Notes: generated by a model from the sequence alone, not told the origin. A stretch of 64,000 nt of DNA from Enterobacter sp. JUb54 (GCF_014298075.1 NZ_CP060418.1:5208001-5272000); one strand, 5' to 3'; positions 46,289 through 55,903 are shown, numbered from the stretch's first letter. Numbers and translations are program-made.

Positions 46289-46813
46289 ATGAAAAAATTA
46301 AGTATTATTGCAGCGGCGATTATTGCGGGGTCTTTATCTGCATCTGCGCTGGCTTATGACGGATAAATTCAATTTAGAGGTAAAATTACGGGTGAGTCCT
46401 GCACCGTAACCAATAATACCACTAACCCTCTGACTGTGACGTTGGGGGAGGTCGCGGTATCCACATTCGGTGGAACAAAAGGCGCGCAGTCATCCATCTC
46501 ACCTTTTAAGATTAACCTGACCAGCTGCCCGGCCAGCGCCAAAACGGTCAAGGTGAAGTTCGAGAATGCCCCTCATCCAGACGATGCTAGTCTTCTGGCT
46601 CCGAATGCTGTGGCGGGAGTGGCGACCGGTGTCGGCATTTTGATTGCTGATGCTAATAACACGATCGTTCGGCCGAGAGCCACATCAGCAGCATATACCC
46701 TGGCTGTGGGTACGAACGATCTCGAGTTTAATGCTCGTTACCAGTCCACAAGCGCTACCGTCACCGCCGGCCCGGCAGATACCTCCACTAATTTCACCCT
46801 CATCTACAACTAA
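46289..46813 (+). pseudogene. Major fimbrial subunit broken by an in-frame stop
   Basis: The frame begins ATG at 46289 (AAGG upstream) with signal peptide MKKLSIIAAAIIAG...SALA, then YDG followed by TAA at 46364-46366 and straight on in the same frame with IQFRGKITGESCTV to the C-terminal FTLIYN. Read through, it is a normal 174-codon FimA-like subunit with the two pilin cysteines (ESC and TSC). The stop at codon 26 removes all mature protein beyond three residues. No good internal start exists. The remaining operon genes look intact, so the lesion may be recent, a phase-like off state, or a sequencing error. Confidence 0.85.
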
Positions 46814-46820
46814 TCCCCGT

Positions 46821-46878
46821 CTCGTGGACCCTGTCTGGTCCGCGAGCGTGGTGCTGTGGACCGGCGTCCGTCGGTCCA
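46821..46878 (+). terminator. Paired hairpins between subunit and chaperone genes
   Basis: Two stems: 46821-46846 (CTCG-T-GGACC / GGTCC-G-CGAG) and 46857-46878 (TGGACCG / CGGTCCA). They share GGACC/GGTCC and could also pair with each other. Their location matches the attenuator after the subunit gene of operon 1. Confidence 0.6.
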
Positions 46879-46909
46879 TCTTCTGCTAAGCAACGGAGTC
46901 CCCGACGTT

Positions 46910-47587
46910 ATGAATATCTGGATTAAAGCTCTGGCGCTTTCTGCCGTATTGGGCGGGCAGCTGGCGTCGGCTGGTGGCATTACCGTGGGCGGCACGCGTG
47001 TGATTTATGACGGCAGCCGCAAAGAGGCCTCGCTGAGCGTCACCAGCTCTTCCCCTGAACCCTATCTGGTGCAGTCCTGGGCGGATGTCCGGGAAGACAG
47101 CGCCGAAAAGGCGCCGTTTATCATTACCCCGCCGCTGTTTCGCCTCGACGGTAACCAGCAGAGCGTCCTGCGTATCGTCCGCGCCGGCGGCAGCCTGGCG
47201 GAAGACCGGGAGTCCCTCTACTGGCTCAACGTCAAAGCCATTCCCCGGGGAACGCAGCAGGACAACGTCAACACCCTGCAGATTGCCGTCAAAAACCGCA
47301 TCAAGCTGATTTACCGCCCGGCGGCGCTGTCCGGCGTGCCTGAAGAACAGACCAGCCAGCTGCGCTGGCGCGTTGCCGGCAACAAAGTGACCGTCACTAA
47401 CCCGACGCCGTTTGTGATGAATTTCTATGAGATCAGGCTCGGCGGGCGTGACCTGGCGGATGTCACCTACGTGCTGCCGATGAGCGAGGCGACCTTTACC
47501 GCCCCGTCGGGCGCCGCCGGGAGCGTGAGCTGGAAGCTGATCAATGACTACGGCAGCATCGGGCCGGAGCACACCGCACCGCATTAA
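46910..47587 (+). CDS. Periplasmic fimbrial chaperone, operon 2
   Basis: 225 residues from ATG 46910. The signal peptide ends LASA. It has the GGTRVIYDGSRKEASLSV N-terminus, IITPPLFRLDGNQQSVLRI and EDRESLYWLNVKAIP segments, and NPTPFVMNF, as in FimC/PapD. It is similar to, but clearly distinct from, the chaperone of operon 1. Frame intact. Confidence 0.9.
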   Translation: MNIWIKALALSAVLGGQLASAGGITVGGTRVIYDGSRKEASLSVTSSSPEPYLVQSWADVREDSAEKAPFIITPPLFRLDGNQQSVLRIVRAGGSLAEDRESLYWLNVKAIPRGTQQDNVNTLQIAVKNRIKLIYRPAALSGVPEEQTSQLRWRVAGNKVTVTNPTPFVMNFYEIRLGGRDLADVTYVLPMSEATFTAPSGAAGSVSWKLINDYGSIGPEHTAPH

Positions 47588-47628
47588 CCGGCGCCGCTCG
47601 TTTGTCGGTCACATGGAGGAGACAGGGG

Positions 47629-50238
47629 ATGGATAACTACAAGAACAACAAAAACAACAAGAACAATCAGCACCTCAGAACCACATTTACCCAGGGGGCG
47701 GTGTGTGTCGCCGCGGCGCTGCTTCTGCAGGCCGGCATTATTCCGGATGCCGCTGCCCGGGACTATTTTAACCCGGCGCTGCTGGAGCGTGGGTCCACAG
47801 GCCAGGAGGCTGTCGACCTGTCGGTGTTTGCCGATGAAGGCGGCCAGACCCCGGGAGACTACCGGGTCGATATCTTTCTCAACAATCAAAAAATGGACAC
47901 CCGGACGGTGGAGTTCCGCGCCGGTAGCGCGCCGGACGGCCACAGCAAACTGCTCCCCTGTATCCCGCTGGACGACCTCGCAAAGTGGGGCGTGCTGGTC
48001 GGCAAGTTCCCGGCGCTGGGCGCGGGGGATGCAGAGTGCGCTCTGATGTCGGCCATACCGCAGGCCAGCAGTGAATTTCGCTTCACGAAACAGCAGCTGC
48101 TGCTGAGTTTTCCCCAGTCAGCGGTCAGCAACGCCGCCCGTGGCTGGGTGGACCCGCGCTTATGGGACGACGGCATTCCTGCCGCGCTGCTCAACTACAG
48201 CCTCAGCGGGGCCAGCAACTCCCCCCGCAACGGCCAGGGACGGGACAGCAACAGCCAGTATGTCAACCTGCGTCCGGGGCTGAACATCGGCCCGTGGCGC
48301 CTGCGCAACTACTCCACCTGGTCGCGCAGCAGCCAGCAGGGCGGCAGCACGAGCAACAAGTGGGACACGGTCTATACCTATCTGCAGCGTGATATCCAGG
48401 CGCTGGGCGGCCAGCTGCTGCTCGGGGACAGCACCAGCCCGTCCGATGTGTTCGACGGCGTGCCGTTTCGCGGCGGGCAGCTGGCCTCGGATGATGAGAT
48501 GCTGCCGGAAAGCCTGCGCGGCTATGCGCCGTCGATCCGGGGGATCGCCCGGAGCAATGCCCAGGTCACCGTCCGCCAGAACGGCCACACCATTTATCAG
48601 ACCTACGTCTCTCCCGGCAGCTTTGAAATCAGCGATATGTACCCGACCGGTGCCGGCGGTGATTTGCAGGTGACGATCAAAGAGTCTGACGGCAGCGAGC
48701 AGAACATGGTGATCCCCTATGCTTCTCTGCCGGTGCTGCAGCGCGAGGGGCGCCTGAAATACAGCCTGACCTCCGGCGTCTACCGGGCCTATGACAGCCA
48801 GGTCGACAAAACCCCCTTCACCCAGGGCACGCTGATCTACGGGCTGCCGGCCGGGTTTACCGCCTATGGCGGCGGGCAGTTTTCCTCAGTTTATCAGTCG
48901 CTGGCGCTGGGGACCGGGAAGAACCTCGGGTCGCTGGGGGCGGTGTCCGTTGACGTCACCCAGGCCTGGTCAAAGCGCCAGAACCAGCCCAAAGAGAACG
49001 GGCGCTCCTTCCGGGCCCGTTACAGCAAGAATGTGTTGAGCACCGGAACCAACTTTACGATAGCCGGCTACCGCTACGCGACCAACGGCTACTGGAGCCT
49101 GGCGGAAGTGATGGACACCCAACGCGAGGGATACAGCTGGCAGGTGCAGGAGCGGCGGCGCAACCGGGCAGAAGTCAGCCTCAACCAGAGCCTGGGCTCA
49201 ACCCTGGGCAGCCTGGGGCTGAGCGCGGTTCGTGAGGATTACTGGAGCACCAGCAGACGACTGGAATCCCTCGGGGCAGGCTACAACAGCTCCTGGGAAG
49301 GGATCAGTTACGGGCTGAGCTACACCTACAGCCGCAATTCAGGCCTCGATGGCTACAGCAGCCGCCACGCGGGCAGTACCGACCACCTGTTCTCGTTCAA
49401 CATCAGCGCCCCGCTGGACCGGCTGTTCAGCCGCGATTACCGCCGTTCGCTGTATGCCAGCTACATGGTCAACAGCAGCAAAAAAGGGAGCACCACCCAC
49501 AGCCTGGGCCTGAACGGCACGGCGCTGGAGGGCGGCAACCTGAGCTGGGGCGTGCAGCAGGGCTACGGCACAAAAGGCCAGGGCTACAGCGGCAGCCTGA
49601 ATGCCGACTGGCGGGCGACCTATGGCGAAGTGAACGGCGGCTACAGCTATGACAAATACAGCCGTCGTCTGAACTACGGCCTGCAGGGCGGGATTGTCGC
49701 CCACGGCGAGGGCATTACCTTGTCCCAGCCGCTGGGGGAAACCGTGGTGCTGGTGGCGGCGCCGGGGGCCAGCGGCGTGGCGGTGAACAGCCAGACCGGC
49801 GTGAAGACCGACTTCCGCGGCTATACGGTGGTGTCGTACGGCAGCCCGTATCGCCGGAATACGGTGACCCTGGATCCGCAGACGCTGGGGGACGATACCG
49901 AGGTGGCAATCATGTCGCAGACGGTGATCCCGACCCGCGGGGCGGTGGTGAAGGCGAACTACCAGACCAGCGTCGGGATCAGGGCGCTGATGGTGCTGAG
50001 CCGCGCCGGTGGTCAGACGGTGCCGTTCGGGGCCACGGTGACCCGGACAGGAGAGACTGCCGACCAGGGGTATATCGTGGGCGACGGCGGTCAGGTCTAT
50101 CTGACGGGGCTGGCGCAGCAGGGCGAGCTGGATGTCCGCTGGGGCAAAGGGGCAGGGCAGCAGTGCCGCGCGGCATACCAGGTATCTGATGAGGCGGTGG
50201 CTTCGGGAATACGCAGCCTGACGGCGCAGTGTTTATAA
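47629..50238 (+). CDS. Outer-membrane usher, operon 2
   Basis: 869 residues from ATG 47629, which has GGAGG 8 bases upstream; an earlier TTG is not needed. The N-terminus carries an unusual Asn/Lys tract (KNNKNNKNN) before the signal helix, then RDYFNPALLERG begins the mature usher. Conserved blocks include LRPGLNIGPWRLRN, MLPESLRGYAPSIRG and the C-terminal cysteine pair (QQC, QC). Full length and frame intact, although the major subunit gene upstream is broken. Confidence 0.92.
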   Translation: MDNYKNNKNNKNNQHLRTTFTQGAVCVAAALLLQAGIIPDAAARDYFNPALLERGSTGQEAVDLSVFADEGGQTPGDYRVDIFLNNQKMDTRTVEFRAGSAPDGHSKLLPCIPLDDLAKWGVLVGKFPALGAGDAECALMSAIPQASSEFRFTKQQLLLSFPQSAVSNAARGWVDPRLWDDGIPAALLNYSLSGASNSPRNGQGRDSNSQYVNLRPGLNIGPWRLRNYSTWSRSSQQGGSTSNKWDTVYTYLQRDIQALGGQLLLGDSTSPSDVFDGVPFRGGQLASDDEMLPESLRGYAPSIRGIARSNAQVTVRQNGHTIYQTYVSPGSFEISDMYPTGAGGDLQVTIKESDGSEQNMVIPYASLPVLQREGRLKYSLTSGVYRAYDSQVDKTPFTQGTLIYGLPAGFTAYGGGQFSSVYQSLALGTGKNLGSLGAVSVDVTQAWSKRQNQPKENGRSFRARYSKNVLSTGTNFTIAGYRYATNGYWSLAEVMDTQREGYSWQVQERRRNRAEVSLNQSLGSTLGSLGLSAVREDYWSTSRRLESLGAGYNSSWEGISYGLSYTYSRNSGLDGYSSRHAGSTDHLFSFNISAPLDRLFSRDYRRSLYASYMVNSSKKGSTTHSLGLNGTALEGGNLSWGVQQGYGTKGQGYSGSLNADWRATYGEVNGGYSYDKYSRRLNYGLQGGIVAHGEGITLSQPLGETVVLVAAPGASGVAVNSQTGVKTDFRGYTVVSYGSPYRRNTVTLDPQTLGDDTEVAIMSQTVIPTRGAVVKANYQTSVGIRALMVLSRAGGQTVPFGATVTRTGETADQGYIVGDGGQVYLTGLAQQGELDVRWGKGAGQQCRAAYQVSDEAVASGIRSLTAQCL

Positions 50239-50250
50239 TTTAAGGATCTT

Positions 50251-51246
50251 ATGATGCGTATAATTAAATGGATAGCGTTGTTGTTTTTATTGGCACCGGG
50301 GGTGTCTTTGGCTGCGTTGTGTGCTCCTCCTTTTTATTCGTACTCTGTAACCGTTGCTACGGGGGGGATTACCGTGCCAAGAACGGCAGAGCCAGGCACC
50401 CCCATTAGTGAAGTCTTCGGGCCATTTTATACTGGGAATATAAACGGTTATCAGTGCAATTATGTGTCGCAGGTATATATAAATCTAAATACTGTATTGA
50501 CACCTTCATCTTATTCTGATGTATACGAGACAAATGTGCCTGGGGTAGGGTTTAAATTGTTTAAGAGTGTGGGGGGGAGTCAGTATGGGGTCTCCCCGTC
50601 GCCCTTTATTACAGTTGATTTTCCTGTTTGCTATACAACAGGTTGCTATATAGATGGCGTGTTACCAAATCTATATATGCAGTTTTATGCGACAAGTAAT
50701 AACGTCGGACAAGGTGTTCTCTCGCTGCCAAAACCACTGGCTATTATTGCAACACATAGTAATAGCGATAGGAATATAAATATATTCAGACATCTTTCAA
50801 TTAGTAATACCATCACAATCACCCCAGAAAAAGGCTGCTCGGTAACCAATCCCAACCAGACCGTGACATTATTAGATGTCAAAACATCAGCGTTAAAAAG
50901 CAATGCCGGCAGGTATCCGGGTGGCAAAGACTTTAATATCGGCCTCAGCTGCACGCCGCAGACCAAAGTCTCGATGAAGTTTGAAGGCACCACCATGACC
51001 GGTCGTAACGACGTGCTGGCCAATCAGAGCACCGGCACCGACTCCGCCGGCAGTTCGGTCGGCATACAGATGATGTATGGCAATAATCCCGTCACCCTCG
51101 GGCAGACTTTCCTGGTGGTTAATGATGCCAAAGAGACGGAGACCTTGCCCTTCAAGGCCCACTATTACTATAACGGTGGCGATCTACAGCTACAACAAGG
51201 GGGCGATGTCGCTGCTTCCGCCACGTTCAGCTTTACCTACCAGTAA
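50251..51246 (+). CDS. Tip adhesin, operon 2, of mosaic composition
   Basis: 331 residues. The signal peptide ends VSLAA. An N-terminal lectin-like domain (about 22-190) with cysteines is followed by a pilin domain from about 200 to the terminal SATFSFTYQ. The first two thirds (to about 50870) are strikingly AT-rich with rare codons, while the pilin part is GC-rich like the usher gene. This indicates that the receptor-binding domain was exchanged. There is no close resemblance of the lectin part to FimH. The receptor is unknown. Confidence 0.85.
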   Translation: MMRIIKWIALLFLLAPGVSLAALCAPPFYSYSVTVATGGITVPRTAEPGTPISEVFGPFYTGNINGYQCNYVSQVYINLNTVLTPSSYSDVYETNVPGVGFKLFKSVGGSQYGVSPSPFITVDFPVCYTTGCYIDGVLPNLYMQFYATSNNVGQGVLSLPKPLAIIATHSNSDRNINIFRHLSISNTITITPEKGCSVTNPNQTVTLLDVKTSALKSNAGRYPGGKDFNIGLSCTPQTKVSMKFEGTTMTGRNDVLANQSTGTDSAGSSVGIQMMYGNNPVTLGQTFLVVNDAKETETLPFKAHYYYNGGDLQLQQGGDVAASATFSFTYQ

Positions 51247-51339
51247 GCGCTGTCAGAGTATCCGTGCCCCGATGGCGCGTCGGGATACGGGACCTCTGGC
51301 AGGGTAAAAGAACAAAGTCATTGTGCTGGGAAGAAAAAC

Positions 51340-51819
51340 TCAACTAAAGGTCTTACAATAAAAAACGGGCATCATCTGCATGTAGATAACGGGGGTGTTG
51401 AATTTATCCCGCTCGATTTTAACCAGCGTATCTTTGCCCGTTTCATAGAAAAAAGCCGGGAAATGAGCGTTAACACTGCTTTCATCACTCTCGTCACCGC
51501 TCAATGATTCGAGCCGCTGAGAGTGTAATATATAAACGCCACTGTTTTTAGCATAGCTAAAGCTAACTATCCGGCGTATTTGGGCGTGTTGATTATTTTC
51601 AGTAGCAACGCCATGGATCGTCAACTCCCCCTGGTGATTGCCGAATGTAAAACCATAGTTGACATCAAGCGTTAAGTTGTCATGAATCAGAGTATGGCGA
51701 CTCTGACATGACATTTCTTTAGTAAATGCAAACGCTGGTTTTATCTGAGTGTAAGCATAGATTGAAACGACGATACCGGCGGTGATTGCCAAAGCAAGAT
51801 AACAAGATTTGTTTTTCAT
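51340..51819 (-). CDS. FidL-like membrane protein
   Basis: 159 residues with one N-terminal membrane helix (about 5-25) and a periplasmic domain with two cysteines (MSCQS and FYCKT). It overlaps the stop of the upstream ToxR-like gene by 4 bases. Small periplasmic partners of this kind accompany transmembrane winged-helix regulators and modulate their periplasmic domain. The FidL-type assignment is from size, topology and context. Confidence 0.65.
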   Translation of the reverse strand: MKNKSCYLALAITAGIVVSIYAYTQIKPAFAFTKEMSCQSRHTLIHDNLTLDVNYGFTFGNHQGELTIHGVATENNQHAQIRRIVSFSYAKNSGVYILHSQRLESLSGDESDESSVNAHFPAFFYETGKDTLVKIERDKFNTPVIYMQMMPVFYCKTFS

Positions 51820-52673
51820 CGCGCACCCTTAATTTTTCCTATCAGCGTCACCGAACGGCAGTTCTGCTGATTTTTATCGTATACGGTACAGTAAATGAAG
51901 TTTAACCGGCTTTGCATCGGCGATGCGGTAAAAAACACGGTTTCCTTATTAAGGCATTGCAACCCGGCTTTATCCATTAGCCCTTTTATTTCAGTAGCCG
52001 AGAACCTGTTGTCGGTGGCAAAAATGGTACATTTATCCGATGCCAGCTTTATATACTTATCATTGATGTCATCAGTAGAGTGCAGATGCATAAAGATCAG
52101 CGGCAATGCCACTGCGAATACACCGGCGATAATGGCAAGCGCCAGTTTTTTACCTGAACCAGTGTTTTTTTCTTCTGCAGTACTGGCAAAGTATCCATCA
52201 TTGCTCTCTTCCTGTACCGGGATTTTTGTGCTGACTAAGTGATAAGCAGGCTTGTTTTCATCATCAGATTCTCTGGCATAATTTCCGAATGTCGGTTTTT
52301 CCTTCTCTTCTGTAATAGTATTAAAAATTATCTCAGCATTATGGTTAAACATAATGCCATGCCGCGGAACAGTTTCAATCACATTATCCAGGCCAACCAG
52401 TGCGAGATTTTTGCGTAGGTGTAATATGCACTGATAATACGTATTGGAACTTACCGCAGTATTTTTCTCACCCCAACCACAAAGAATAAGCGTATCCTGA
52501 GGAACGACACTCCCTTGATTACTTAATAATCGCTCAAAGCACAAGCTCGCCGGGACATGCAGTTTTAATTTTTTATTGGTTTTTGTGTTTTTTAAAATCC
52601 GATTGTATGGGGTAAACTCTACACACCCACCAATGAGAATGCATTGCATACTTCTCTCAGTAAAATTATTCAT
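51816..52673 (-). CDS. ToxR/CadC-like transmembrane winged-helix regulator
   Basis: 285 residues. An OmpR-type winged helix (about 12-110; CILHLRKNLALVGLDNVIETVPRHGI), a linker, a membrane helix (about 177-197) and a periplasmic domain with three or more cysteines. It binds DNA from the membrane in response to a periplasmic signal. AAAGG precedes the ATG at 52673. Convergent with fimbrial operon 2, it is a candidate regulator for it. Confidence 0.82.
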   Translation of the reverse strand: MNNFTERSMQCILIGGCVEFTPYNRILKNTKTNKKLKLHVPASLCFERLLSNQGSVVPQDTLILCGWGEKNTAVSSNTYYQCILHLRKNLALVGLDNVIETVPRHGIMFNHNAEIIFNTITEEKEKPTFGNYARESDDENKPAYHLVSTKIPVQEESNDGYFASTAEEKNTGSGKKLALAIIAGVFAVALPLIFMHLHSTDDINDKYIKLASDKCTIFATDNRFSATEIKGLMDKAGLQCLNKETVFFTASPMQSRLNFIYCTVYDKNQQNCRSVTLIGKIKGAR

Positions 52674-53174
52674 ATAACAACCTTTAAAAATTTATCGCAT
52701 AGATAATTCCAAACAAAAAGAACGTTTGCGGGGCTGGTTAAAATTTCATTAATTGCATCCAGAGTAACATAGTTATCTACAGAATAAACTGACGGTACCG
52801 ACATTAGCCTAAAATTAGGAATATGCACGTTGTATAAATGAAAACGGCATGTTAATGAAATGAATCGCCGTGACCATACGTAGGGAATTAATGCAAAAAT
52901 ATTAGGGGTAGTGCGGGGGATTTCCGCTATACCATTTCAGATAAGGATTAGTTGGTTAATGGATGGTGGTGGTAGAGGGGGGGCGGTGTTAATGTTGCTT
53001 AGGTAAATGATTTGTCTGTCGGCAAAATAAACTCGCGGCGATATATTAGTAATGTTTTTATATGTATATATATATGGGGCTGAGTCTAACCGGGGACAAG
53101 ATCATTTGTCAGAGCGTAATAATGTACATAAATTTGTACGCGTCTTTATCGCCTGCACCAGTAGAATGCTACCG
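52674..53174. other. AT-rich intergenic region
   Basis: 500 bases upstream of the ToxR-like gene without a recognisable gene. It includes its promoter region and a low-complexity TATATATATA stretch near 53060-53080. Confidence 0.4.
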
Positions 53175-53343
53175 ATGAGAATAAAAATTCACCACGGGCG
53201 AAAGCTGGGACAGCTGGTTTGATGGTGGAAGTGTAACGTCTGATTTTATGCTCACCCGCGAACAAACCGGTGACCAGGACAGGGAAGAGTTCTGTTTCCG
53301 AATAGTGCAGGATTTCGGGTCAGGGTCAGGCGGTCTGTATTAG
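53175..53343 (+). pseudogene. Remnant of a VapB antitoxin gene
   Basis: Read from 53191 the frame gives TTGESWDSWFDGGSVTSD followed by FMLTREQTGDQDREEF. This matches the C-terminal half of VapB/MvpA antitoxins (their consensus has GETWDEWFDG, DFM, REQ and QERE). Upstream, MRIKI at 53175 continues the VapB sequence in another frame, so there is a one-base frameshift. The N-terminus is missing and no VapC toxin follows. It is a dead trace of a type II toxin-antitoxin locus. Confidence 0.7.
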
Positions 53344-53822
53344 ATTTTTCCATGCTGGTTTGCTTACCTTTAATTTAAACAAGCCAAAATTCTGCACCAA
53401 AGATGATGCAAAATGCCATCGTTTTGTTGTGGGTTTAAATGCCGATAAGATCTGAATGGTTTAGTGGGTAATAGCCATCTTAGGGTGGGTGTTCTTTTTT
53501 TTGTGCTCTATGAGTATTAATCAATAATAGAGCAGCAAGACTATGCTTATAAAAAACTTATAAAAACTGATGGTTGTGTTATGGAGCTATAGGTTAAATA
53601 AACTGACCGTTGCAAGTTAGAAAGTATCGGTTTCTGACTTGTATTCTGTCATGCAGTGTATGTGGCATTGTATTTATATTGTAATTGTATTGTTATTCAT
53701 AATTTTATTGCGTGCTTATGGAACGTGATTAACTATTTTATATTGACCCAGATCACCACTTTACAAATTATTTGGATTTACATTAATTTACAGTGTAGGT
53801 AATTCCTTAGGTGTTAATAAAA
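53344..53822. other. AT-rich intergenic region before the lipoprotein gene
   Basis: About 480 bases with no supported gene. It contains the promoter region of the small lipoprotein gene. Confidence 0.4.
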
Positions 53823-54134
53823 ATGAATGTTAAGTTATTGATGATAGCTGCAGTTTCTTTAGGTGTACTCAGTGGTTGTACAAATGACCCCAATAGCATG
53901 TGGAACAGTCGTTATGCTTTTAAGTCAGTTGGTCAGGTAATGGCAATGTGTGATAGTGGGGATAAGGCGGCTTGTTACGCCGCCGCTGATATGCAGGGGC
54001 TTACTAGTGGATTGAATGCGGCTAATGCGCAAATGCAGCAGCAACAAGCAGTTCAACAGCAATCAGCAGCACCAACTATGACTACGACGACCTGTAACCC
54101 TATGGGGAATGGCGTTGTGTGTAACACCTATTGA
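53823..54134 (+). CDS. Small predicted lipoprotein
   Basis: 103 residues from ATG 53823 (AGGTG upstream). The lipobox LSGC at residues 16-19 gives a lipidated cysteine. The mature protein has two internal cysteines (MCDSGDKAACY), a Gln/Ala-rich linker and a final TCNPMGNGVVCNTY. It sits alone next to the left end of the mobile element. No family recognised. Confidence 0.72.
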   Translation: MNVKLLMIAAVSLGVLSGCTNDPNSMWNSRYAFKSVGQVMAMCDSGDKAACYAAADMQGLTSGLNAANAQMQQQQAVQQQSAAPTMTTTTCNPMGNGVVCNTY

Positions 54135-54334
54135 TTTGTACTCCATTTAATAATATCAATGCCACCCCATAGACATTTCCTGTGGGGTTTCTCCGGTTTC
54201 GCTTCTTCTCAAAAAACTCTCTTTTACAGCGTCCTGTTCTTCACTGCGGTGGCTGAAAAGCCCGATTGATTTTTCTGCCCGTATGACAGCATGATTATGC
54301 GGGATACTTACATGCCATTGCGGGTTTCCATAGT

Positions 54335-54389
54335 TTTAGGCACCTCAAAAATAATAAAGCTTAACGAGGAGCCTAACAAGGTGCCTAAA
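54335..54389. repeat. Inverted repeat, possible integrase arm sites
   Basis: Perfect 11-base arms TTTAGGCACCT and AGGTGCCTAAA with about 33 bases between them. A further AGCCTAAC copy lies inside. Clustered short repeats of this kind resemble arm sites of P4-type integrases and lie near the left edge of the island. Confidence 0.45.
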
Positions 54390-54441
54390 GGTTCGGATTT
54401 AATTAGTTGGCATTAGACTTCGCAGGACAAATTCAAGGCAC

Positions 54442-54474
54442 AAAAAAGCCCGCCAGGCTTACGCCGTGCGGGCT
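54442..54474 (-). terminator. Rho-independent terminator on the minus strand
   Basis: Stem AGCCCGC / GCGGGCT with an inner GGC-GTAA-GCC pairing and six T on the minus strand. No gene is left upstream of it in this orientation, so it may be a remnant of a tRNA, integrase or other gene at the element boundary. Confidence 0.75.
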
Positions 54475-55042
54475 CTCAGGACTTCATCGGATGACTCTGG
54501 TGATCACCGATGGAGAATTTTGGTGGGCTGGCGTCCCTGTGCTTTATATCTTAATGATATGATTTTTATTGTTATTTTTGTGCCTTGATTCATTAAGGGT
54601 TCAATAAAGGGTCCTAAGAAACGTCAGCACAGATTTTACTTATTCCAGAGCCAAAATCTTAGATACTACTAACGTTGAGGAGTTGAACTCACGAAACATA
54701 GCCTTTCTGTTCCGGAGGCTATTTCCCATATGCAAGATCTTACCTCTAACTTAGTCTTCTCAAAGTGCTAAACAAGAATTATAAAGGGGGATAGTACGGA
54801 ATTAAATCATAAATAAATTAACTAATTGATAATTAAGTATTTATTAAAAAATTTTACATAGGCCAAAAAAATAGCACTTTTTGCAAAAGACCTCCTAAGC
54901 CTATGCTGGCTTGCTTTCAAAACACCCTTCATAGATCTGACTAAAAAAGCACCATCTCTTGAACAATTCGTGCTTTTTGATAGTTGATCGCCATAAGCGA
55001 TCTGAGGATACTGCATCCATCAAAACAACAATGGAGAAATGT
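54475..55042. other. Left boundary region of the mobile element
   Basis: About 570 bases of increasing AT content leading to the AlpA gene. No gene supported. The attachment core should be within or near this segment but cannot be fixed without the right end. Confidence 0.4.
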
Positions 55043-55246
55043 ATGACAGAAAGAAAAAGATTTATCCGTATGCCTGAAGTGTTGGAAAGAACCGGATTTT
55101 GTAAAGCTTGGATTTATCGATTGATTAGTCGTGGTCAATTCCCTGCACCTATAAAACTAGGTGATCGAGCAATAAGGTTCGTAGAAAGCGAAGTCGATGA
55201 ATGGATCGACCAAATGATTTACGCATCTCGTAATAAAGCAGCATGA
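55043..55246 (+). CDS. AlpA-family DNA-binding regulator
   Basis: 67 residues from ATG 55043 (GGAG upstream). The MerR-like helix-turn-helix spans FIRMPEVLERTGFCKAWIYR, with the WIDQMI end typical of AlpA/Cox-type excisionase-regulators. AlpA proteins activate integrase expression in P4-like elements. It is the first gene at the left end of the island and fits with the P4-type integrase at the right end. Confidence 0.88.
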   Translation: MTERKRFIRMPEVLERTGFCKAWIYRLISRGQFPAPIKLGDRAIRFVESEVDEWIDQMIYASRNKAA

Positions 55247-55378
55247 TAATATTTTTATAAATGAAGTTAGGAGGCTATAAGTAATAAAAATATAGACCTG
55301 TGTTTAAAAATAACGATCCCTTTAATAATACATGAAAGTGTAGGGGGATATTTACTTAAAAAATAAATAAGGAAAAAA

Positions 55379-55612
55379 ATGAAAAAAGAAAATAAACATG
55401 CAAGTCAAACTTCAGCGGATTTAGCTGCATTACTGGAATATTCTCGTTTTACGAAGAGAACTCTAACAAAGCCTTCCAGCGAAGTTTTTGATTTATTTAC
55501 TGATAAATATTATATGGAAACAGTTTATGATGACATTATTAAAAAACAAAGAAGAGTATTGATAAAAGCCAACATAAGTACATTGATTTTGAAAAAGTTA
55601 GAATGGATATAA
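55379..55612 (+). CDS. Hypothetical small protein of the island
   Basis: 77 residues with AAGGA ribosome-binding site. Helical and basic, no signal peptide, no motif recognised. The AT-rich codon use matches the island. A strong palindromic hairpin follows about 110 bases downstream. Confidence 0.6.
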   Translation: MKKENKHASQTSADLAALLEYSRFTKRTLTKPSSEVFDLFTDKYYMETVYDDIIKKQRRVLIKANISTLILKKLEWI

Positions 55613-55723
55613 TGTGCATGCACACACAAGTTATTATGATTTCCTATATGTAAAATAAGGCAGCTCGATTTGATTTGTGGGGCGTTTAGGGCCATTTATG
55701 AAAAATGAGTTCATATCAAACTA

Positions 55724-55903
55724 AAGGTCAGATATATATCTGGCCTTCATTTATTTCAGAATCAATAATGATTGTGTAAAATATTTTTATATTTCTATTG
55801 ACTAATTAGATAGAAGATCTATAACAAGAAAAGATACAAAAAAAGCCAGATGTTAAATCTGACTTTTAAAGGACTTAAAAAGTTTTCGCTGACTTTTTTA
55901 AGT
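55724..55903. terminator. Three successive hairpins
   Basis: 55724-55747: stem AAGGTCAGATAT / ATATCTGGCCTT. 55841-55867: AGCCAGAT / ATCTGACT flanked by A and T runs, a bidirectional terminator. 55872-55903: perfect 12-base stem GACTTAAAAAGT / ACTTTTTAAGTC. The first two share the CAGAT core. They should block read-through into the downstream noncoding region. Confidence 0.7.
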
